Origin: CAVYGM01 sp963768025
GTDB taxonomy: Bacteria; Bacteroidota; Bacteroidia; Cytophagales; Spirosomataceae
DNA: 64,000 nt
Direction: 5' to 3'
NCBI GenBank assembly: GCA_963768025.1
Contig: CAVYGM010000010.1
Span: 1 to 64,000, forward strand
The first letter of the stretch is position 1. Every line of letters begins with the position of its first letter. Under the pieces are notes generated by a model. That model saw nothing but the letters and a program-made list of their open reading frames with translations. It searched no databases and had not been told where the DNA came from. Positions 47,988 through 58,200 of this stretch are shown here, in pieces. Made by a program: the position numbers and the translations under genes.

Positions 47988-50900
47988 TCATAAATCCCTG
48001 TTCCCTTTTGTCTTAAACGCGCTGATGGCCGCATTCGTTCGCGCCACTATCCAGGTACTGCCGATCCGTACCACATCCTTTACCTCTCCTTTCAACTCTA
48101 TACCCAGTTGCCCGGCATTCAGGGGGCGGAAAGTTGCTTTGCCGTCGCCCAGGAGCAGCAGCCCGTGCCCGGCATCCATGGTACCTATGCGGATGCGGGT
48201 TCGGGTCAGGTTGCCCGCCAGTAGTATATCCGCGTTGCCGTCACCGTTAAAATCATCCACACTGATGGCGGTGACCGGAAATTGCTGGGCTGAGAATGGA
48301 AGGGACTTGTAGGTAAGGTACCTTTCTCATTGAGCAGAATACCCGTCCTGAGTTCGGATACCTGCGCTTGTCGGCTGTTTTCAGCTCACCTTCCCCAAGT
48401 AATTCGCCGAAGGTAGCTTTGGCGTAAGAGGCGTAGTTGGTAAACTTTTTGCGAAAGGGCAGGTACTGTTCCAGTGCTTCGTCACGACCGGCCAGTAGGT
48501 ATTCATTTCCCTGAATATAGTACGAAATAAAAGGATCGACGGTGCCGTTCCGGTCAAAATCATTGGCATAGAGCGTCAGGGGCTGTTGGGGGGTGGTGTT
48601 CCGGAAAGGATTGTTCAGCCCCCAGTTCCCCGCTACAAAATCGGCGTCGCCATCTCCGTCCAGGTCAGCGGACTTTACCCGCAACCACAGGCCTTCGGTG
48701 CCGGGTACGGTTTGTTTTTGGGCGAAATCAATTTTTCCTTTCTGATTAAGAAAGTAGGTAATGGGCATCCACTCCCCCACTACCAGTACATCGGGCCAGC
48801 CATCGGCGTTGATATCCGCTACGGTAGCATCTGTCAATAGCCCAAGGGGCACCGGATCGGAAGACGGCTCAAAACGCCCCTTGCCGTCATTGAGAGTAGA
48901 TAGCTTTCGGCTACGTACGGAAACTCACCGGGCTGGGGCCGCCGCCCACAAAAATATCCGTGTCGCCATCCTTGTCCACGTCAAACGCTACCGCGCAACT
49001 CCCGTTGCGACGAATGCCGGGCAGCATACCCAAGGGGCGCCTGGTGAAATTGCCCCGGCCGTCGTTCAGGTACAGGCGGTCTTCCTGCCGGGCGTCGAAG
49101 GGTTCGAGGGCTAAACGAGCCGCTGACTACGTACAAATCCTGATCACCGTCCTGATCCGCATCCAAAAATACCGCCGCCCGATCTTCGGAAGCGGCATCG
49201 GCCTCAAGCACCGTCTGAGGAGATAAACAAAGCCACCATCGGGCTTTTGAATAAATATAGCCACCACTTTGCCCGGTAGCGCCCCCGACGAAGAAGTCTT
49301 CGCGGCCATCGCCATTGACGTCGCCTTTGACCAGGCGCGGGCCTTCGAAGGAGTACTGCCGGGGCAGGAGAATCTGCCGGTTGAAATCAATGACATCATC
49401 TTCGCTGATGGACAAAGGATGGAGCGGAAACCTCCTGAAACAGCGGTGATTGGGTTGGTTCCTGACTTTTTATCTCCGTAGCATCCTCTGGTTTGAGAGA
49501 AATGGATCTGGTTGGCTGGCAGGGAAGTCAATACCTGGCTGTGCCCGTTGGGCCATACTACCCGCAAGGAGTCGATGGTACTAATGTCGCCCAACCCAAA
49601 GTGCAGCGCGCCCGCCGAACTGGACTCAAACCCCCGCGTCGGGTAGTTTTCCTGCCATTGGGTTTGGGTCTTTGGCATACACCAGAATTTTTGCCCCCAG
49701 AGCATCTCCGCTGATTGGCCTAGCTTGCACCTTCAGATACGCCCGTGGTTCTTTTTGCTGCTGGGTGTTCTGGTAAATACCCGGCTGCTTCGTTGGTGTT
49801 GTTGGTGATCAGGTCGAGGTCACCGTCGTTGTCAAGATCGGCGTAGGCCGAGCCACAGGCAATGGTGTTTTTCTCAAAACCCCATTCCTTTACTTTGTCC
49901 GTGAAGGTGAGGTCACCGTTGTTTTTGAAGATAAAATGGTGCGTGGGCGTAGCGGGCATTTGCTCCATGTGCTTCAGTAGGGAAGTCTTGCCCCCATGTC
50001 CCATCTGCTGGTCGGCGTAGTACTTGATAAAATCCAGGTTGGTATAGTCGCGGACGTAGCCGTTGGACACGAAAATATCCTTGTAGCCGTCGTTGTCCAG
50101 GTCGGCCAGCAAGCCGCCCCAGCTCCAGTCGGTGTTGGATACCCCGGCCAGCTGACCTATTTCGCTGAATGCAGGCTGAGGGGATTTAAAAGAAGTCTTT
50201 TCGCCCTGAGTAGCCGATACGCCCTGGTTGATATGCAGCATATTGCGCATGTTCTGCCAGTGGAATCCATTCTCAAGCATGGATAGCTGCACGTTCCAGT
50301 TGTCGGGCCAGGCCAGGAGTTTCTGCCGCTCGTTGTCGGCGGGGAGCATGTCCAGCGTAAATACATCGGGCCAGGTGTCGTTATTGACATCGGCGATGTC
50401 GCAGCCCATGGTCGAGAAAGAAAAATGCCCCATCACTTCTTTCCCGGCTTCGCGGAACGTACCATCCTGATTATTGAGGTACAGGTAGTCCTCCTCTACG
50501 TAGTCGTTGCCCACAAAGATATCTGGCCAGCCGTCGTGGTTGAGGTCCGATACGGCTAGCCCCAGGCCAAAACCCAGGGCGTTGCTGCGGATACCAGCCT
50601 GCTCGCTCACCTCGGTAAAGTGCGGAGTACTTCCTGGGGCAGCATCGTTTCTGTACAGTTTATCACCGGCGTCGGGGTCCCGGGCATTCTTGAGCACGCC
50701 CGCTTCCTTGCGGCCATAATTGCGCAGGTTATGGTTCATGACAAACAGATCCAGATCGCCGTCCCGGTCGTAATCCAGAAAGGTAGCCTGGGTAGAATAG
50801 CCAGCTTCGGCTACACCGTAGGCTTCGGCCTGTTCGGTAAAGGTCAGGTTGCCGTTGTTGATAAAAAGCTGATTCTTCCGTTTGGCGGCATCCAGCGGCC

Positions 50901-51333
50901 CCGAATAGCAAACGTACAAATCCAGATTCCCGTCGTTGTTCACATCGGCGACGGTTACGCCCGTGGCCCACCCGTCGGCGCGACCGGCTACCCCTGCTTT
51001 GTCCGTAATATCCTCAAATTTCAGGGGCGCGCCGTCGCGCGGTTCGCCGCTGGAATTGCCCTTGTTCAGGTACAACTTGTTGGGTACCTGGTTGCCAGTG
51101 AAGTACAAATCCGGCAGGCCGTCGTTGTTAAAATCGCCCACGGCCACGCCGCCGCCGTTGTAGTAGTACTCGTACGCCAGGATATTCCACTGCTCGCTCT
51201 CCGTTAGGGTATTGGCAAACGTCACGCCCGTTTCGGAAGCATCCAGCCGCTCAAATAGGGTGGGCTCCTCAGGCGACGAACAGGCCGAGAGTCCTAGCCA
51301 AATAGCAACCAGTACGAGAGCAAAGGGTTGCAT
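47988..51333 (-). pseudogene. Third FG-GAP/ASPIC-UnbV lipoprotein paralogue, C-terminal half broken by many frameshifts
   Basis: The N-terminal half (51333 to ~49780) is intact: lipoprotein signal MQPFALVLVAIWLGLSAC, then FG-GAP/VCBS repeats with DxDxDG-type loops (AVGDFNNDGLPDLYF, TVADVNNDGNLDLYV, DYDRDGDLDLFV, ADLDNDGDLDLITNN). Beyond ~49780 the frame breaks repeatedly, near 49780, 49665, 49485, 49105, 48900, 48370 and 48300. Joining the pieces restores the UnbV region (ENYPTRGFESSSAGALHFGL) and further FG-GAP loops (KGDVNGDGREDFFVGGA, VDDFNGDGNADILLAGN). Total length matches its two tandem paralogues (~1115 residues), so nothing large is missing. This indel density exceeds anything else in the window; genuine decay or locally poor sequence are both possible. 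Confidence 0.75.
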
Positions 51334-51338
51334 AGTAC

Positions 51339-54300
51339 TTAAAATTTAGGCTTGAAGAACAGTGGCGTGTCATTGTTTCGGATTACAGCGTACATCAGTC
51401 CGACAGACGTCCGGATGGGTTTGATGTGCCGTACTTCTCCGTCGATCAGGAAACCGGTTTCGGTAGGGAGGGAGGTTGTCCACTGCCCTTTCCCAGAATT
51501 TTCCAGGACTAGTCCATAACTGGCGTCGTAGCGTCCCTGGTAGGTACTTACATTGTAAAAGTTTCCTCCCAGCAGAATATCGGGTTTCTTATCACCGTTT
51601 ACATCGGCGATATCAATGGCGAATACTTTGGACGCCTGAGCCAGGAAGGGCAGCGGATGGATGGCAAAGTCGCCCCCGCCTTTGTTCTCAATCCACACAC
51701 TTTCGAAGGTATTCACCTCTTTCAGTTCGGCAGCATCCAGTTCGTTGGATTTGAATATTCGTTCGATGGGTTTTCCAGAAAAATCCTGGTAGCTGGGAAA
51801 ACGCTGATTGATGTAGGGGATGGATTTTCCGATTTCATCCTTTAACGAAACAGGATAAAAGATATCCTCCACGCTGTATGCGAGCAGTTGGTCGGTTTTG
51901 TTGGCGTTCAGAAAATCTCCCACGTACATCCGCAGCTTCCCTCCGGCACCCCGACGAAACTTGGTGTTGGTACCTAAGTTCCCTACCACAAAATCCTCAT
52001 CGCCATCACCGTCCAAGTCAGCTTTTTCGATGGTTTGCCAAAAACCAGTTGCTTCGTCGAGAGTGGTTTCCTTGGAGCTAAGCTTTCCAGATTTGTTTTC
52101 AAACACTCGTACAGGCATCCAGTCACCCACGACCAGCAGGTCGGCATCGCCGTCGCCGTCGTAATCGCTCCATGTGGCATCCGTTACCATCCCTACTTCC
52201 CGTAGTTGAGAAGCAAGCGCCGAAGTCTGATCGGTGAATTTTCCCTTCCCGTCGTTAATGAGCAAATACGAGTCCGGCGTTTTGCCATAGCCATAGGCCG
52301 TCACCCGCCCGCCCACAAAAAGATCCACATCGCCATCCTTATCGAAATCGAAGGGTACCACGCAGCTTTTGTTGGTATACATGGCAGGTAGGGCTTTTCT
52401 ATCGTGCAGGAAGTTGCCCTTTCCGTCATTTTTATAAAGGCGGTCCAATAGGGCGGGGGCTTCGCCAAAAAACTCATTGCCGCCGCTCACTACGTACAGG
52501 TCGAGATCTTTGTCGTTGTCGGCATCGAAAAATACCGCGTCCACGTCTTCGTATAAAGTGTCCTGCCTCAGAGCTGTTTCGTTCATCCGTTGCCAGGTAC
52601 CACCGGTCTGTTGCAGGTAGATTTGCCCCGGTTGCAGTTTGGCTCCGCCCAGGTACATGTCATCCAGCCCGTCGCCGTTGATGTCTGCTATGGCCATGGC
52701 CGGCCCTTCGGTAGATACCTTGAAGGGCATCATTGGCTCGCGGGTAAAGTCGTAGTAGGGGTTTTCCTGGTGCCGGTAATCGAGGACCGTAGTCTCGGTC
52801 ACATTTTCAAAAAGCACGTTCTTCTCAGCATTCAGCGCAAAGCTGCCCTTCGCTTCCTCCTGTTTGAAAACCAGGGTTTGATTGGGTTTCAGCGCCGTTC
52901 GTACCTCGGCCTTCTGATCAGGCCATACCACGGCTACTGAGTCCAGGGTGGTACTTTTTCCCAATCCAAAGGTTAGCCAGGGTTCCACCGATGACATGAA
53001 CCCCCGTGTAGGCATATTCTGCTGGTATTGCCAGCCCTGGGCTGTTTTTAGATATACCTTAGCCCCGACACCGAAGGTATTCAGGCCGCTGCCTTTCAGT
53101 TTTACTTTCAGAAATCCGTTGGCCCGTTGGTTAGTAGCCTGATTCCGATAGATTCCGGCTACTTCGTTGATGTTGTTGGTGATCAAATCCAGATCGCCGT
53201 CGTTGTCCAGATCCGCGTAGGCCGCTCCATTGGAATAGTTGGCCTGATCGAATCCCCACGCCAGAGAACGATCCACGTACTGCAGGCTGTCGGTACCCTG
53301 GTAGAGGTAATTGTGCGTCCGGCCATCAGGCATACGGGTAATCATTTCGCGATCCAACGACTTCCCCCGGGCCACGAGCATGTTCATTTCCGGGCTCGAT
53401 ACGAATTTGAGGTATTCCAGGTCATTGGGGCGGCGAACAATGCCGTTGGAAACGAAGAGGTCTTTGATGCCGTCGTTATCGTAGTCTGCCAGGAGCGGCG
53501 ACCAACTCCAATCAGTGGCAGATATTCCCGACATAGCCCCCAGGTCACTGAATTTTTCGCCACCCTGGTTCAGCTGTAGGGTATTGCGAGTATATTGGTT
53601 ATAGAAACCAAACTGTAATTTGTACAAGTACACATCCAGGGGGTCCTCGCCGGCTGAGGCTTTTTCTACGGCCGGGTCTTCGGGGTACATGTCTACGGTC
53701 ACTACGTCGAGTAGGCCGTCGTTATTGACATCGGCCATGTCGTTGCCCATTGAAAATTTACTGGTATGAGCAAAGTGTTTCCGGAGCGCTTCGGTAAACG
53801 TGCCGTTTTTATTGTTGATATAGTAATAGTCGTCCTCGTGGAAATCATTGGCTACGTAGATATCCTCCCAGCCGTCGTTGTTCAGGTCACCGACCGAAAT
53901 GCCCAGGCCGTAGCCCATGGGCGCGGCGTAGATGCCCGCTTGTTCACTCACGTCGGTAAAGAGCTTGCCTCCCTCGTTTCGGAAAAGGTAGTCGCCCGCC
54001 TCTTTGTCCCGTTCCAGGGCCCGGGCGGAAACCCGTCCGTAAGAGAGCGAGGTATGGACAGCGTGCGTCAGCAGATACATGTCCAGGTCGCCGTCGTGAT
54101 CGTAGTCAAAGAAAGAGGCCTGCGTAGAAAATCCTTCGAAGTTTACCCCGTACTCTTTGGCTTTTTCTTCGAATGTGCCGTCTCCTTTATTGATGTACAA
54201 TTCGTTACCCCCCGTAAGCCCTTTGTAATTGCTAACTGCCGAGACGTAAATATCCAGTAGGCCATCGCCGTTAACATCCGCCATGCTCACGCCCGTTTGC

Positions 54301-54689
54301 CAGGAAGCTTTGCCAGCCACGCCCGCTTTTTCAGCAATCTCTTCAAACTTAAAATTGCCCTTATTGAGATACAGCTGGTTCTTGCCCTGATTGGACACAA
54401 AGTACAAGTCCGTGAGGCCGTCGTTGTTGACGTCGCCCGCCGCCACTCCGCCGCCGTTGTAAAAATACAGGTAATCCAGAAAGCTAAACTCTTCGGTATT
54501 GGCTACGGTATTGGTAAAATTCACCCCACTGGAATCGGGGCGCAATCGGGTGAAGAGAGGTTCTCCCGCGTCTGACTCTCCTTTGTCTTTGGAATTCTGG
54601 CAGGCCGATAGGCTTAGCAGCAAGCTGAGCCCCAGACTCGCCAGAGAAAGTAATCGATAATATCTTTTCAAAATAAGTATACGTAACAT
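51339..54689 (-). CDS. FG-GAP/ASPIC-UnbV lipoprotein, second paralogue, intact
   Basis: A 1116-residue surface or periplasmic lipoprotein; I start at the ATG 54689 (MLRILILKRYYRLLSLASLG) rather than a TTG 12 codons earlier. The lipobox is LSLSAC. The first ~500 residues hold FG-GAP/VCBS repeats (AAGDVNNDGLTDLYFVSN, SMADVNGDGLLDIYVSA, DYDHDGDLDMYLLTH, VGDLNNDGWEDIYVAND). About residues 500-620 are the ASPIC/UnbV region (QQNMPTRGFMSSVEPWLTFG, TTLDSVAVVWPDQ). The second half repeats FG-GAP units (IADINGDGLDDMYLGGA, FDFDKDGDVDLFVGGR, KADLDGDGDEDFVVGNLG). These domains occur in secreted proteins of Bacteroidota and Planctomycetota, with calcium-binding loops but no known reaction. It lies between its paralogues, spaced by 5 and 39 bp, clearly one transcription unit. 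Confidence 0.85.
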   Translation of the reverse strand: MLRILILKRYYRLLSLASLGLSLLLSLSACQNSKDKGESDAGEPLFTRLRPDSSGVNFTNTVANTEEFSFLDYLYFYNGGGVAAGDVNNDGLTDLYFVSNQGKNQLYLNKGNFKFEEIAEKAGVAGKASWQTGVSMADVNGDGLLDIYVSAVSNYKGLTGGNELYINKGDGTFEEKAKEYGVNFEGFSTQASFFDYDHDGDLDMYLLTHAVHTSLSYGRVSARALERDKEAGDYLFRNEGGKLFTDVSEQAGIYAAPMGYGLGISVGDLNNDGWEDIYVANDFHEDDYYYINNKNGTFTEALRKHFAHTSKFSMGNDMADVNNDGLLDVVTVDMYPEDPAVEKASAGEDPLDVYLYKLQFGFYNQYTRNTLQLNQGGEKFSDLGAMSGISATDWSWSPLLADYDNDGIKDLFVSNGIVRRPNDLEYLKFVSSPEMNMLVARGKSLDREMITRMPDGRTHNYLYQGTDSLQYVDRSLAWGFDQANYSNGAAYADLDNDGDLDLITNNINEVAGIYRNQATNQRANGFLKVKLKGSGLNTFGVGAKVYLKTAQGWQYQQNMPTRGFMSSVEPWLTFGLGKSTTLDSVAVVWPDQKAEVRTALKPNQTLVFKQEEAKGSFALNAEKNVLFENVTETTVLDYRHQENPYYDFTREPMMPFKVSTEGPAMAIADINGDGLDDMYLGGAKLQPGQIYLQQTGGTWQRMNETALRQDTLYEDVDAVFFDADNDKDLDLYVVSGGNEFFGEAPALLDRLYKNDGKGNFLHDRKALPAMYTNKSCVVPFDFDKDGDVDLFVGGRVTAYGYGKTPDSYLLINDGKGKFTDQTSALASQLREVGMVTDATWSDYDGDGDADLLVVGDWMPVRVFENKSGKLSSKETTLDEATGFWQTIEKADLDGDGDEDFVVGNLGTNTKFRRGAGGKLRMYVGDFLNANKTDQLLAYSVEDIFYPVSLKDEIGKSIPYINQRFPSYQDFSGKPIERIFKSNELDAAELKEVNTFESVWIENKGGGDFAIHPLPFLAQASKVFAIDIADVNGDKKPDILLGGNFYNVSTYQGRYDASYGLVLENSGKGQWTTSLPTETGFLIDGEVRHIKPIRTSVGLMYAVIRNNDTPLFFKPKF

Positions 54690-54728
54690 CCTGTTTAAAA
54701 AACCTGATGGTGTTGATGATAGCAAGTT

Positions 54729-57700
54729 TTACTGAATCTTCTGCGAAACCGCTGGTGGAAGCACAAATACCTGCGCGGGCTCGTTGTTTTTGGCCAGAAC
54801 CAGCATTTGCCGACCGTTGGCTCCCCGCACGAGTTGCATTTTGCGTACCTGGCCACTCACCCGGAAACCCGATTGGGCGGGCAACACCGTGCTGAATTGT
54901 CCTTTGCCTGCGCCCCGAAATACAAGACCGTAATTAGAGTCGTAGCGACCGATTTCGGGTAGTACATCGTAGAAGTTCCCGGTCAGCAGCAGGTCTTTTT
55001 GACCGTCGTTGTCATAATCAAGAGAAGTGCTGCCAAATACCGGGGATAGCTGCGCCTGTATTGGTAAGGCCCGAAGGTCAAAAGTGAAGTTGCCGTTATT
55101 AATCAGGAGCGAGGTGTTGGGGTTATACACCACTTTCTTCACCACATTTTGCATTTGCTCAGAGGTAAATATCTCGTCGATTGTTTTGCCGGCAAAGTCA
55201 GAGTGCTTGACAAACTTCTTCTTGATAACCGGAAGTACCTTTTGGAGGTCAGGTTTCAGCACCATGGGGTAGCTTCGGCCATCTGTATTGTAGCAGGTGA
55301 TGATTTGCTCCACTGAGCCATTGCGGTCAAAATCGTTGGTGTACAGCTGCGCGGGCTTATCCACCGAAGCCACCATCTTCGTATTCTTCCCCAGGTTCCC
55401 CAGCACAAAATCCATATCTCCGTCTCCGTCAATGTCGGTTGGGGTAATGGAATTCCACCAGCCGTTGCTTTTCATGAGGGTGGGAATATCCGTCCGGGTC
55501 AGGCTTTTGCCCTTTTCATTCTTATAGACCGTCACAGGCATCCAATCGCCTACGATCACCAGGTCCGGGTAGGAGTCTTTGTCGAGGTCTTCCCAGCGGG
55601 CATCGGTTACCATTCCCAAATCCGATAGCTGGGACATTTTGGCCTGGGATTGATCCGTAAAAATTCCCTTGCCATTGTTGACCAGCAACCGGCTCCGCGG
55701 GTCGTAGCCATACTGCCCCGGCACAAGCCGAGTACCCACAAAAAGGTCCAGGTCGCCGTCTTTATCGAAGTCGGCAGCCGTAACGCAGGCACCGCTGTCG
55801 TACAGAACGGGCAGGGCCTGACCGTCGAAGGTAAAGTTCCCCTTGCCGTCATTGCGGTATAAGCGATCAGAGAGGACGGGATTCGACTCCACGAACTCAT
55901 TGCCACCCATTACCAGGTACAAATCCAGATCCTTGTCACCATCAGCATCAAAAAACAGGGCGGCTACTTCCTCCGAAGCGATCGCTGCCTTGAACGCCTC
56001 CTGACTTGCCGGTTTGAACGTGCCGCCGGGAGTTTGAAAGTACAGCTGGCCTACCTGCCCGGCGGCTCCGCCCAGGTACACATCGTCCAGGCCGTCGCCG
56101 TTTGCATCGCCCACCGCCAGGGCCGGGCCCTGGGTAGAGAATTTCTGTTTGAGCAGGCCGTCGCGGTAGTAGTCCACGAAGTCGTTTTCCTTATGGACAA
56201 ATCGGATGTTGGAGGCTGCAGTTATATCCTGGATGGGCGTGGGCAGTGCCTGCTTGGGAGGTGCCTGCCAGCGGTCTTTGGCCTGACTATACCGGAGCAC
56301 CAGCGTGGTGTCGGATGTAGGAGAACGCAAAAGCTGTTTCTGGTCATCCGGCCAGATAACCACCAGCGAGTCAATGGCCGGGTTGGTATTCAATCCGAAT
56401 ACCAGCGTCAGGTCGCTCGATGATTGGAAGCCCCGGTTGGGCATTTGTTGCAAAAACTGTGAGGTACCTTTTTGGTATACGTATACCTTAGCGCCAATCG
56501 CATCCGGATTTGCTCCTTTTCCTTCCAACTTTACTCGTAAGAAAGTGCTTGTTGAAGCGCTCCACGGAAAAGTTGCGGTACACGCCCAGCATATCATTGT
56601 TGTTATTCACCACCAGGTCCAGGTCGCCGTCGTTGTCGAGATCGCCATAGGCCGAGCCATTGGAAAAGCTCGGCTTGCCCAACCCCCAGTTTTTAGCCAT
56701 ATTCTCAAAGGCCAGATTCCCCTTGTTTCTGAACGCGTAGTTGGGTATCGGCGTGGAGCTGATCATATCCACAAACTCCCGGTAGTCAAATTTCATCCGG
56801 CCCTCGATCATCGCCTGAATGTTATTCTGATCGGCTAGAAAGGCCACGTAATCCTGATCCGTGAGGTTTTTAATAATGCCATTGGCTACAAAAAGATCTT
56901 TCTGACCGTCGCTGTCCATGTCAAAAATAAGCGCCCCCCAGCTCCAGTCGGTGGCGTGTACGCCCGCCAACTGTCCTACCTCGGTGAAGGTACCGTTGCC
57001 GTTGTTGAGGTGCAGCATGTTGCGCATGTACTGATGCCAGTAATCGCGGCTTGTTTTGAGCTCAGTGAGTTCATGACCTTCAAAAACCGAGGTGGTTTTG
57101 AGGCGTTGATCACTTTCGGGCAGCATGTCCGTCACGAATATATCCAGATTGCCGTCGTTGTTGATATCGGCAATATCAGCACCCATGGACGACAGGCTGA
57201 TGTGGGGCATGAAGCTTTCCAGGGATTCTTTGAAGGTACCATCCTGCTGATTGATGTACAGGTAGTCCCGCTCATAGAAGTCGTTAGAGATATATACATC
57301 CAGCCAGTTGTCGTTATTAACATCTCCTACCGTGATTCCCAGGCCAAAGCCAATGAGGCTACCGTAAATGCCGGCTTCGGCGCTTACATCCGTAAATTTT
57401 GCCCCATCGTTGCGGAAGAGTTTATCCCCTCCCAGTTTGTCGCGCATGTTGCGGAAATTCTGGTAGGCCAGTTTGTCCACCGGAGTGAAGCTGTTATTAA
57501 GCAGGTACATGTCCAGGTCGCCGTCGCGGTCGTAGTCGAAGAAGGCGGCATGGGTCGAGAAGCCTCCGTCCTGTAGTCCGTATTGGACAGCAGATTCTTT
57601 GAAACGGGGAATCCCCGCAGCATCATTTCCCTGATTGATAAATAACTCGTTACCGCGGCTATCGCCCGTACTATTCCCGGCGTTACAGACATAGATATCC

Positions 57701-58074
57701 ATCAGGCCGTCGCCGTTTACATCGGCAAAGGTAGCCCCGGTAGACCAGGCCTTCTTTCCGCTTACCCCAGCCGTACCGGTGATGTCATCGAATTTCCAAT
57801 CGCCGCGGTTTAGGAAAAGTTTGTTGGATTCAAAATTGGAAGTGGCATACACATCGGCTAGGCCATCGCCATTTACGTCCCCTACCGCTACCCCACCACC
57901 ATTGTAGAAATTGCGGTAGTTGAAAATATTCAGTTCTTTTTTATCCAGAATTTTATTTTCAAAATCCAGACCTGTTTCTGAGGAGGGTACAGCTTCAAAG
58001 AGCTGTTTATCGGTGGAACGTTGGCAGCCTGACAGTATCAGGAGTGCCATTACTCCCCAAAATAAAATACGCAT
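54729..58074 (-). CDS. FG-GAP/ASPIC-UnbV lipoprotein, first paralogue of the operon, one frameshift
   Basis: Start at ATG 58074 (MRILFWGVMALLILSGC), which gives a clean lipobox; the GTG at 58101 would overlap the promoter box. The arrangement equals the next paralogue: FG-GAP repeats (AVGDVNGDGLADVYATSN, TFADVNGDGLMDIYVCNA, DYDRDGDLDMYLLNN, YGDLDNDGDLDLVVNNN), UnbV part (QQMPNRGFQSSSDLTLVFGL, IDSLVVIWPDDQ), then more FG-GAP loops (VGDANGDGLDDVYLGGA, DFDKDGDLDLFVGTR, DIDGDGDMDFVLGNLG). One extra T near 56543 separates ERFNKHF from LRVKLEGKGANP; the remainder is continuous and the corrected length is 1114 residues. First gene after the SusD terminator, with its own promoter box. Confidence 0.82.
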
Positions 58075-58100
58075 ACTGATTCGGGGTAATTTCAAAAACA

Positions 58101-58108
58101 CAAAATTA
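58101..58108 (-). promoter_or_regulatory. -7 box of the FG-GAP lipoprotein operon
   Basis: Minus-strand TAATTTTG fits TAnnTTTG and lies 27 nt before the ATG at 58074, just after the SusD terminator. No clear -33 TTTG is seen, so strength may depend on an activator. Confidence 0.45.
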
Positions 58109-58141
58109 AGAATAATACGCTCAGGTATATCCCCCTAGTAT

Positions 58142-58175
58142 AAAAAAGCAAGGGGAGCCGTTCGACCCCCCTTGC
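58142..58175 (-). terminator. Strong terminator after susD
   Basis: On the minus strand the 8-bp stem GCAAGGGG/CCCCTTGC with a 12-nt loop is followed by six T. It separates susCD from the downstream FG-GAP operon. Confidence 0.9.
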
Positions 58176-58200
58176 CACTAATGAACTTAGACCTTACGAA

